In this document: one piece after another, positions 42,921 through 50,602 of the stretch
Position numbering within the stretch: the first letter of the stretch is position 1
Layout of the letters: every line of letters starts with the position of its first letter
NCBI RefSeq assembly: GCF_005146945.1
Contig: NZ_SWMS01000033.1
Location: forward strand, 1 to 59,604
Reading direction: 5' to 3'
DNA: 59,604 nucleotides
Source: Prauserella endophytica
GTDB taxonomy: Bacteria > Actinomycetota > Actinomycetes > Mycobacteriales > Pseudonocardiaceae
Position numbers and translations under genes: made by a program
Notes under the pieces: model-generated
Databases searched by the model: none
What the model was told of the DNA's origin: nothing
Seen by the model: only the letters and a program-made list of their open reading frames with translations

Positions 42921-43508
42921 ATGGACGACGACTTCGCTAGCCCCCGCGGCGCCGCCGACGAACTTCCCTCTCCTGCCACTGGCGAGATTCTGGTGGCGAT
43001 GCCGTACAAACCCGCCTTCCCCGGCATCATTCCCGACGATGAAGCTCCGCCCGGAATCATCGAAATCCCCGACAAATTCCCCGACTTGCACGGGAAGAAC
43101 TACGACGGCGACGTCGGCCTCCTCTGCCGCCGATCGGTGGCCCAGTGGATCGGCGTATACCTGGAATCGTTCTACGGCGACGCCCAGATCCGATTCGAGT
43201 GGCGCGCCGACGACACCTTGGAAATCTACGACGACCCCTGGGGACTGTCCCCGGAGGGCGAACCCCGCGTCATCCACCCCGACGCCGACGGACGCTACGA
43301 GATTCGCGACGTGTGGTACCCCATTGCCGGGTCGCTGGCCACTGAACTGGGTCAACGTCACGGTGCCGCTCTGGCCATCCTCGCGAGCGACCAGCCGCCC
43401 CGCCCGGCCCCAGAAATGCTGGCGTACCTCTCCGACCACCCCGGCGCGCCAAAAAGTATGCGCAGCAGCATCGAACGCGCCCTCAGCGTCCTCCGCACAC
43501 CTCGGTAA
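42921..43508 (+). CDS. hypothetical protein related to 38488-39327
   Basis: A 195-residue protein. The ATG at 42921 has AGAAGGA ten bases upstream; an in-frame GTG at 42912 abuts that site. The region LLCRRSVAQWIGVYLESFY ... FEWRADDTLEIY ... DADGRYEIRDVWYPI parallels each repeat of the protein at 38488 (L+..VA..h, then F.GD.L, then DADG.Y.I). It is acidic and Pro-rich at the N-terminus. It is expressed from the shared divergent promoter. Confidence 0.68.
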   Translation: MDDDFASPRGAADELPSPATGEILVAMPYKPAFPGIIPDDEAPPGIIEIPDKFPDLHGKNYDGDVGLLCRRSVAQWIGVYLESFYGDAQIRFEWRADDTLEIYDDPWGLSPEGEPRVIHPDADGRYEIRDVWYPIAGSLATELGQRHGAALAILASDQPPRPAPEMLAYLSDHPGAPKSMRSSIERALSVLRTPR

Positions 43509-43603
43509 CACCCGAATCCTGCTAAACCTCGCCGCGCACAGCGCGTCACCGCGTTAATCACTGGCCACTTCTGGCATTTCCCTATTTTCGAAGGTGTCTT
43601 GTC

Positions 43604-44713
43604 ATGCCCATTTCAGTGACCGCACGAGACGTACCCGAGATCCGCGCCCGCATGACGGCGTGGACACGAGATCCCGGACCCGATGGGGCGGCGAACTGGT
43701 TGCAGTTCTTCCTCGGCCCGCAACCGGACCACGCCACCGAATCGCGGGTGTTCGACCGCGCCGACGACGTGGCCGCCACCATCGCGGGCACGCTGGCCGC
43801 GCAGCTCCCGGTCGCCGAACTGTTCTACGTCTCCAGCGACATGACCGAACTCGCCCGCCACGCCGCCACCACCTTGACCGACTACCGGTTGCACCCCGAG
43901 GACCTGCCCGCCCCGGTCGGCATGATGGTCTACGCCGAGCCGCCTGTGGCCAACCCGGTCGATCACCACGACGGCGTGAGCATCGTGTCCTGGGGGCCGG
44001 GACGCGGCGGCCTGTGGGTCCACCGCTGGCAACGCCCCTCCAGCGACGTCGCCCGCCTCGGGCGGGTCCTGGCGGCGCTGCCCCGTGACGAGGCGATCCG
44101 GCGTGGCGAACGTGCCGCGACGCGACCGGAGCCGCATCCTGACGCCCCGCCGACGACCGAGGAGGGGTTCGACTTTCTCGCCTCCGGGCTGTTGCCCAAC
44201 CTGCGCCGCGCCCCGGCTCCGCCGTCGTTCACCCCGCCGCACGGTTACGACTGGTCCGGGCTCACCCCGATGGAATACACCGACATGGAGGGCTGGCCCG
44301 GTGATATCACGACCGGTCTCGACGGCGACGACCTGCGCATGGCCGAGGCGAGCTTGAACCTGGAACGCACCATCCTGGCCACGTGGCTGTTGATGGGGCA
44401 GACCATCGTCCGGTCCGAAGACCTCACCGCGCCGCGCGCGGCCCGTCGGCGCATGTCCCGCGAGGCCCCGGATGTCGACCCGGGTGTGCGCTACATCGAT
44501 CTGCGTCGCGCCCGCACGGAACCGTCGGACCGCAGCGACACCACGACATCGACGCGCGAGTACCGGCATCGCTGGGTCGTTCGAGGCCATTGGCGCAATC
44601 AGTGGTACGCCAGCCGGAACGACCACCGTCCTATTTGGATCGAGCCGCACCTCGCGGGACCGGAGGACGCGCCACTGCTCGGTGGTGACCGGGTGAACGT
44701 GCTGCGCCGATAA
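43604..44713 (+). CDS. hypothetical plasmid/phage-type protein
   Basis: A 369-residue protein. The last 60 residues (REYRHRWVVRGHWRNQWY, PIWIEPHLAGPEDAPL) resemble a segment I associate with hypothetical proteins of actinomycete plasmids and phages; the family name is not recalled. The rest is alpha/beta with a conserved-looking FYVSSDMTELA and a membrane-like helix (RTILATWLLMGQTI). A 95-bp gap follows 42921-43508, so they may share a promoter. Confidence 0.65.
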   Translation: MPISVTARDVPEIRARMTAWTRDPGPDGAANWLQFFLGPQPDHATESRVFDRADDVAATIAGTLAAQLPVAELFYVSSDMTELARHAATTLTDYRLHPEDLPAPVGMMVYAEPPVANPVDHHDGVSIVSWGPGRGGLWVHRWQRPSSDVARLGRVLAALPRDEAIRRGERAATRPEPHPDAPPTTEEGFDFLASGLLPNLRRAPAPPSFTPPHGYDWSGLTPMEYTDMEGWPGDITTGLDGDDLRMAEASLNLERTILATWLLMGQTIVRSEDLTAPRAARRRMSREAPDVDPGVRYIDLRRARTEPSDRSDTTTSTREYRHRWVVRGHWRNQWYASRNDHRPIWIEPHLAGPEDAPLLGGDRVNVLRR

Positions 44714-44743
44714 CGACCGACAAGATAAGGAAACAAGCTCGAC

Positions 44744-45592
44744 ATGACACGAGAGTCGTTTATTGCCTTGACCGTTTCGCTGCCGGGCGGTGTTGTTGCG
44801 CACGGTGTCTTCGGCACCCGCGCGGATGCGCGATTGTGCGCGGATTGGTGCGGTATCACCGATCCGGATGTCGAAGCGACCCGCGCCGTGGCCCTGTTTT
44901 CTCCCGATTCGGAACCGGTGCTGACACACGACACGACCCGTGGCGAGGTGTTCGTGCTGCCCGACGAGGTCATGTCGGTCCTGGAGAACCACACGGCGGA
45001 GGCCACCGTGCGCGACGAGTGCGTCATCGCGTTGGTCGTGGTGCCGACCGAGCCGCGCGCCGCTTTCGCCGTGGGACCGTTCGACCGCGACCAGGCGCGC
45101 CGCTGGCTGACCGATGCGTCGACGCCACGCAAGGGCCGTCCGGCCGAGTGCCGCCTGCTGCCGGTGCGTGCCAGCGCCCTCGGCACCGTCGCCGCGACCG
45201 CCGCCACCACCGATAGACCGGTTCCGGCCGTGGTCCTGCTGGACACCTCGAACGGCCCGGTCTGTTACGGGCCCTTCGACAGCACGCTGGACGCCGCCTT
45301 GTTCTGGCACGACATTACCCGGACCCTGCAACTGACCAATGTGCACGGCACCTCCGTGTGCGAGCTCCTCACACCCGGCCCGGGCTCGGCCTCAACGGCC
45401 CCATCCGGGACAACTCCGGACGATGACCGAGTGCGAGGCTGGGTGGTGCGCCTCGCCCCCAGCGGGCGCGACCGGGACGCCGACCCACGTCTCGTCGGCC
45501 TGTTCACCGACGAACCCAGCGCACGCGAATGGCAACCGGATTCCACGGAGTCAACGTCAGCCACTGCAATCCTCCCGGTCTATCGACCGTGA
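44744..45592 (+). CDS. four-repeat hypothetical protein
   Basis: A 282-residue protein made of about four repeats of 60-70 residues. Each starts with a hydrophobic strand, then a G-x-F segment, a helix with W and a closing strand: FIALTVSLPGG/HGVFGTRADARL; CVIALVVVPTE/VGPFDRDQARRWL; AVVLLDTSNG/YGPFDSTLDAALFW; GWVVRLAPSG/VGLFTDEPSAREW. No family is recognised. Last gene of the plus-strand cargo; it converges on the T4SS locus. Confidence 0.68.
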   Translation: MTRESFIALTVSLPGGVVAHGVFGTRADARLCADWCGITDPDVEATRAVALFSPDSEPVLTHDTTRGEVFVLPDEVMSVLENHTAEATVRDECVIALVVVPTEPRAAFAVGPFDRDQARRWLTDASTPRKGRPAECRLLPVRASALGTVAATAATTDRPVPAVVLLDTSNGPVCYGPFDSTLDAALFWHDITRTLQLTNVHGTSVCELLTPGPGSASTAPSGTTPDDDRVRGWVVRLAPSGRDRDADPRLVGLFTDEPSAREWQPDSTESTSATAILPVYRP

Positions 45593-45670
45593 TCCACCCG
45601 CACAACGCAGGGCGTGTCCACCCGCATGTTCGTTGTTGTCTCGCGTAATGTGACATGAATCCTCGATCGA

Positions 45671-46654
45671 TCAGGGCGAAGGCCGAGTAGCGCCCGCGTA
45701 ATCGTCTCCGGGATAGCGGTAATTGTCGATTTGCACGGGTTGGCCAAAGGTCGGGGCGTTCAGCATTTTTCCGTTGCCGATATAGAGACCCACGTGCCGG
45801 ATCTTCGAGGCTGGACCGTAGTAGACGAGATCCCCCGGCAGGAGCGGCTGCCCCTCGGGTACACGTTTCCCGGCGCGGAATTGGGCGTCCGCTGTGCGGG
45901 GCAGTGAAATCCCTGCCGCCTCGTAGGCGGCCTTGGTCAATCCCGAGCAGTCGAATCCGCTGTCGCCATTCTGCGGGCCATTACCGCCCCACACGTAGGG
46001 CAGCCCTCTCTGCCCGCACGCATAATTGATCGCGGTCATCGCGGCGGGCGTGGCGGCCTGGATGTTGTTGCAGTCCCCGGTTCCGGCCATCGCGGGCGCC
46101 GGTTGGCAACGTACCCCGGACACGGCGGCAACGATCGCGCGCGCCTTGTCCTCGTGCTGGGCGTAGGCGTTCGGAAATCCTGAACCCTGGACCGTTTGCG
46201 CGGCGTCGTTGACACTCATCGTCTGCCAGTTCGGCGTGGCCATGAGATGTTCGAAGAACTTCGTTGCCGCGTAAGTCGGGGTGGTGACCTGTTGCGGGGT
46301 GCCCCAGCCCATCGAGGGCCGCTGCTGGAACAGCCCGAGCGAGTCACGGTCGCCGTAGTGCAAGTTGCGCAGCTGGGACTCCTGCATCGCGGCGGCGATC
46401 GCGACCACCCAGCCCGGCTCGGGCACGCCCATCTGCTTGCCGACCGCGACGATCGTGGCCGCGTTGCCCATCTGCTCGGCGGTCAGGCCGGGCACCGTGC
46501 CGGTCGGCGTCCCATCGGGCGTGCAGATCAACGAGCCCGCCGCAGTACTGCTGCTGCCGAACAGCGAGCTGACGATGCCGGCGACCCCGGCGCCGATGAG
46601 CAGCGGAATGGCGAGGACCACGGCGGCGACACCGACTGCGAGTTTGCTTTCCAT
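45671..46654 (-). CDS. VirB1-like SLT-NlpC/P60 peptidoglycan hydrolase
   Basis: A 327-residue protein with an N-terminal membrane anchor (residues 5-28). A soluble-lytic-transglycosylase-like domain follows, with catalytic Glu92 (AMQESQLRN) and SLGLFQQRPSMGWG (105-118). It ends in a C40 (NlpC/P60) peptidase with Cys236 (FDCSGL), His287 (IRHVGLYIG) and a polar third residue at Asn299. In Gram-positive T4SSs this fusion opens the cell wall for the transfer channel. It lies at the downstream end of the minus-strand T4SS genes. Confidence 0.92.
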   Translation of the reverse strand: MESKLAVGVAAVVLAIPLLIGAGVAGIVSSLFGSSSTAAGSLICTPDGTPTGTVPGLTAEQMGNAATIVAVGKQMGVPEPGWVVAIAAAMQESQLRNLHYGDRDSLGLFQQRPSMGWGTPQQVTTPTYAATKFFEHLMATPNWQTMSVNDAAQTVQGSGFPNAYAQHEDKARAIVAAVSGVRCQPAPAMAGTGDCNNIQAATPAAMTAINYACGQRGLPYVWGGNGPQNGDSGFDCSGLTKAAYEAAGISLPRTADAQFRAGKRVPEGQPLLPGDLVYYGPASKIRHVGLYIGNGKMLNAPTFGQPVQIDNYRYPGDDYAGATRPSP

Positions 46655-46739
46655 GGTTGGATCGCTCCTTTGCGTTGATGGCGCCGGAGCCGGACGGGGG
46701 CGGGAAACCCGGACCGCGGCGGAGAAAGAGGGCCGGGCG

Positions 46740-47831
46740 TCAGTGCTCGCCGCGAGCGACGCGGTTCGGCGTGGCCGGCGGCGGGATCGGACTTGGCGGG
46801 GGCAGCCGGTACGGCGAGGCCGCTACGGCGTCGCCGGTCTGGCCCTCGCTGTCCTCGGCGGAGGTGGCGGGGTCGGCCGGCGGTGCCAGGCCGGGCCAGG
46901 CGTCGGCGAGGTCGGCGAGGCTGTACCGCGGTCGGCCGCGGTCGGCGCGTGCCGAGGTCAGCGGCAGCCATATCGCCTCGCCCGGGCTCGGGTGCGGCGC
47001 GGCGGGGTCGAGCAGGTCGGCCGCCGCGGTGGCCACCGGCACCGCGCGAGGGTCGTCGAGGTCGGCGTGCACCCGGGCCAGCGCGGTGCGGGCCCCGGCT
47101 TCGCGGCGGGTGGTGGGCAGCCACACCAGCACCGGCGTGGCGATCCCGGTGGACTCGGCCAGGCGCGCGTAGCCGGCCAGCTTGCGCCCGACCTTGGTCA
47201 AGGACTCGGTACCGGTGTCGAACTCGAGGAACCACTCCACCTCTCGCGCGGTGGCACCGGTGCCCGTGCGCCAGCGGCCGTAGCCATCGGGGATGACCAA
47301 GTCGCCGAAATGCCGGGCGCAGCGGGATTCCGACCACCACGCCACCACCGCCTCGGCGTGGCGGGTGTAGCGGGCGCGGGCAATGAGCGAGGTGAAGAAG
47401 TCGTTCACGCCGACGGTGTGCGCGAGGCGCTGGTTGTGGGCGATGGCCATGGCGCGGTCGTGCCGGTAGCCGAGTTCTTTGACTTCCAGGCCGTGCTCGG
47501 CGGCGAGCACGGCGGCCCCGGCGGGGCCGAGGACGTAGTGCATCGGGGCGGAGCCGAGTTGCTGGAACGGCTGGAAGCGGCTGATCGCGCGCCAGAGGTA
47601 GAGATCGCGGAGACGCTGGCGTGCCGAACGGCCGGAGGGGAACGCCGCGTCCTGGATCTGGGCGGTGGTGAGGACGCGGTGCTCGTGGAGCAGGGCCAGC
47701 AGCCACTTGTCGCGGGTGGTGAGGCGGGAGGCGAGCATGGCCTGGTGTTCAACCGAGCTGGCGGCGCGGGCGGTGTGGCGGCCGGGCAGATGGCCGCGCA
47801 GGTTGTGCTGGCGGGTGGTCGTGGTGATCAC
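46740..47831 (-). CDS. replication-relaxation family protein
   Basis: A 363-residue protein. The N-terminal winged-helix half (LTTRDKWLLALLHEHRVLTT, AQIQDAAFPSGRSARQRLRD) followed by LAHTVGVNDFFTSLIARAR and WFLEFDTGTESLTKVGRKL matches the replication-relaxation family of Gram-positive conjugative elements (from memory of the Pfam entry). The C-terminal 60 residues are Pro/Ala-rich. It is transcribed after the coupling protein, with a 132-bp gap between. The family is tied to plasmid replication or transfer initiation. Confidence 0.85.
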   Translation of the reverse strand: MITTTTRQHNLRGHLPGRHTARAASSVEHQAMLASRLTTRDKWLLALLHEHRVLTTAQIQDAAFPSGRSARQRLRDLYLWRAISRFQPFQQLGSAPMHYVLGPAGAAVLAAEHGLEVKELGYRHDRAMAIAHNQRLAHTVGVNDFFTSLIARARYTRHAEAVVAWWSESRCARHFGDLVIPDGYGRWRTGTGATAREVEWFLEFDTGTESLTKVGRKLAGYARLAESTGIATPVLVWLPTTRREAGARTALARVHADLDDPRAVPVATAAADLLDPAAPHPSPGEAIWLPLTSARADRGRPRYSLADLADAWPGLAPPADPATSAEDSEGQTGDAVAASPYRLPPPSPIPPPATPNRVARGEH

Positions 47832-47963
47832 GTGCGCTCCTCGGTCGAGTTTGTCAACAGGGGTGTGGACAAGTGCTGTGGACAGGCCGGACTCAGCCCC
47901 GGTCGGGACCGGTGGCGGTGGCTGTTTCCTTGTGGTGCGGCGGAATGCCCGCGTCGCGTGGGG

Positions 47964-50537
47964 TTAGGGGCGGGTGCGGCGTGGGTCGGTTTTGGGCGGT
48001 CGGGTCGGCGGAACCCGCCGACCGGTCGATGCGGGTCGTGCTGTGGCGGTGGCTGGGGTGCCGGAGCGAGTTGTCGTGCCGCCGCCGCCGGTCGCGGCGC
48101 TGTGCGCGCGGCGCCGGGCCCGAAGCACAGAGCGGATTTCCCGCGCCCGCCCGGGGATCGGATCGGGCAGCGGGGTGGTGGTCATGGTGAAGGGCTCGGT
48201 TTCCTCGCCGCGCACGACCAGCCGGGTCGCGGTGTGGTAGACGCCGAGGTGGGACAGGTCGTGATCAGACAGCCGCGGTGCGGTGTGGCGGGCGAGTTCG
48301 CGGGCGTCCTCGGGGCTGGCGGAGAAGAAGATCTTGCTCCGGGCGTTGGTGGAGATGCCTTCCTTCAGCTCGCGCGACAGCTGCCCGAGGTGCTGGTGCG
48401 CCAGCGTCATCGACACGCGGAACCCGCGGGCCTCGGCGAGCATGTCCTCCATCGCGTAGGGCAAATTGAGGAAGTTGTGGCACTCGTCGATGATCATCGA
48501 GGCGTCGGGCCGCAAGCGTTGCGGAACACGAGCACGGGCGGTGGTGGCCTGCCAGGTTCTGGCCACGACCAGCGACCCGACCAGCCGCGTGGTCTCCTCA
48601 CCCAAGGACCCTTTGGGGATGCGGACCAGGCAGATCCCGCCTTCGTCGAGTACCTGTGACATGTCTACGGTGGATCGGCCTCCGGCGATCGCCTCTTTGA
48701 CGAAGGGCCGAAGTAAGAAGGCGCGCAGCTTGTTCATCAGCGGTGAGATGACCTGGGAGCGGCTGGAGTCGGTGAGCTCGTCGTACCACTCCCAGAACCC
48801 GGTCAGCACCGGGTCGCTCAACCCGGCGGTGATGCGGGATCGGAACGCCTCGCTGGACAGCAGCTTCGGCAAATCGGCCAGCGTGGGCACGCCTTCCTGC
48901 GCCCGGAGAGTGAGGCAGGCGGCGCGCATGAGGTCGTCGGTACGCGGCCCCCAGAACGCCGAATACACCCGCCGGAACACCGAGACGAGGTTGTCCACTT
49001 CGCGGTCGGTTTCCCCGCCCTCCAGGGGATTGAGGATGGGTGGGCGGTGCAAGGAGTCGGCGTCGAAGAGCACCACCCGATCCGCCGCGCTGCGGGGGAG
49101 CCGGTTGAGGACGTCGGTGACCAGATCGCCTTTCGGGTCGATCAGGACCACACCGCGATGGTGCTCGGCGTCGTCGAGGATCATGTTGCCCAGCAAGGTC
49201 GACTTGCCGGAGCCGGTGGCGCCGAGCACGTGCAGGTGATGGCGCGCGTCGGCGACCCGCAGGCCGACGGGTCGGGCGTGCCCGGTATCGGACTGCCCCA
49301 GCGGTTTGACCTCTGGCCCCGGCGTGGCGACCCCGGGCGGCGGGGCGACCGCTTTGGCGCCCGCGCGTTCGACGCCGGGGATCTCGGCGTCGGTGGGCAG
49401 ATGCGCGATCGCCGCCAGCTCCGGCACCGACAGCAGATCACCGCGGTCGAGGTGTCGCTCGGCGAGCGCGCGGGCGGGCTGGCGCAGGCGGGTGCGGGTG
49501 TAGTGGTTGTGCTCGGTGTAGGCGGCGAACGCGGCGGCCAGCGCATGCGCCCGCCCGCGCGCGGTGTCGCGGGCCTGGCGCACCAGCTCGTCGTCGGCCT
49601 CAGCAGGGAGATCGCTCGCGACCGTGTAGCGCACGACGGTCTCGTATTGGCTACCGCGCTGTTTGCTCACGATCGCCTTGTTCTGCGCGGAATATTCCAG
49701 TGACAGCTGGGGGTCCTGGCTGATCCGCCGCGAGTCCGACGTCCTCCCCGAGCGGGTGGCGTTCGTGCCCGGTGTGATCGCGTCGAGAATCCGGCCACCG
49801 AGGCGACCCGAGGAACCCTGGTGTACCCGGCGGGCGGCGCGGCGGGCTTTCGCGACGCGGCGACCGGTGACGGGGCGGGCGAGGATCTGCACGCAGGCGC
49901 GCTCGTCACGGCCGAGACCGACCGGCGCGCCGAGCAGCCCGCGGATCGGATCGGCATCAAAGGCCGTGCGGATGGGCAGGGCTTCGGAGCGGGCGAGGCG
50001 CAGTTGCCCGCCGACGGTGATCCGCCGCCGCCCGGTCTCCAGCGCGGGGAAGGGAGAGACGGCGGGGCTGGTGCGGGTGTGGGACCCGGGCCAGGCGGCC
50101 TCGATAGCTCGTTCCACCAGCGACGGTGGGATGACGCCGGGGACCCAGAACTGCACGGTGACGCCGTGCTCGCCGAACACGTACTCCATCGCCAGATGCG
50201 GCTGGCCCGCCCACAGCCGCAGCCACGCGGGGCGTAGGAGTCCGACGAGGTTGGACCAGACCGCGGCTCCGCCGGCGGGATCGACGGTGGGCGGGGCGAG
50301 CACGGTGATCCGGCGAGCATCGACCTGCAACGCGGCGTGGCGACGAGTGCGCCACCAGCGGCGCGCCACGATCGAACCCGCCACCATCACGGCCAAGGCC
50401 GGGACGACGACCGGTCCCCACACCAGCGCCCAGTCGCCCACGGCGGTGAGCAGAGCGGCGGTGGTGCCGCCGGGGTCGCGCAGGTAGTCACCCACCCAGT
50501 TCTGCATCACCGGCGACGCTGCGGCGCGCGAAGCCAT
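47964..50537 (-). CDS. VirD4/TraG-type coupling protein
   Basis: An 857-residue protein starting at 50537 (MASRAAASPVMQ) with GGAAGGGAG upstream. There is an N-terminal membrane segment (36-60), then an N-terminal domain of about 350 residues of the kind found in Gram-positive T4SS proteins. The ATPase core follows: Walker A GATGSGKST (439-447), VVLIDPKGDLV, Walker B SMIIDECHNF and the C-terminal THQ-like ALAHQHLGQL. The final 60 residues are a disordered basic tail. It links the DNA substrate to the T4SS channel. No relaxase gene is adjacent. Confidence 0.92.
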   Translation of the reverse strand: MASRAAASPVMQNWVGDYLRDPGGTTAALLTAVGDWALVWGPVVVPALAVMVAGSIVARRWWRTRRHAALQVDARRITVLAPPTVDPAGGAAVWSNLVGLLRPAWLRLWAGQPHLAMEYVFGEHGVTVQFWVPGVIPPSLVERAIEAAWPGSHTRTSPAVSPFPALETGRRRITVGGQLRLARSEALPIRTAFDADPIRGLLGAPVGLGRDERACVQILARPVTGRRVAKARRAARRVHQGSSGRLGGRILDAITPGTNATRSGRTSDSRRISQDPQLSLEYSAQNKAIVSKQRGSQYETVVRYTVASDLPAEADDELVRQARDTARGRAHALAAAFAAYTEHNHYTRTRLRQPARALAERHLDRGDLLSVPELAAIAHLPTDAEIPGVERAGAKAVAPPPGVATPGPEVKPLGQSDTGHARPVGLRVADARHHLHVLGATGSGKSTLLGNMILDDAEHHRGVVLIDPKGDLVTDVLNRLPRSAADRVVLFDADSLHRPPILNPLEGGETDREVDNLVSVFRRVYSAFWGPRTDDLMRAACLTLRAQEGVPTLADLPKLLSSEAFRSRITAGLSDPVLTGFWEWYDELTDSSRSQVISPLMNKLRAFLLRPFVKEAIAGGRSTVDMSQVLDEGGICLVRIPKGSLGEETTRLVGSLVVARTWQATTARARVPQRLRPDASMIIDECHNFLNLPYAMEDMLAEARGFRVSMTLAHQHLGQLSRELKEGISTNARSKIFFSASPEDARELARHTAPRLSDHDLSHLGVYHTATRLVVRGEETEPFTMTTTPLPDPIPGRAREIRSVLRARRRAHSAATGGGGTTTRSGTPATATARPASTGRRVPPTRPPKTDPRRTRP

Positions 50538-50602
50538 AACGAAACTCCCTTCCGGGAAACGTGTTGCGAGGCAAGAAAAGTCGAGAACGGAGCCGGGGCC
50601 GG

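Noticed and set aside
43613-45346. 577-codon open frame on the minus strand
   Set aside because: Antisense to two plus-strand genes with better composition and ribosome-binding sites.
46365-48659. 764-codon open frame on the plus strand
   Set aside because: Antisense to the hydrolase, replication-relaxation and coupling-protein genes; no domain.
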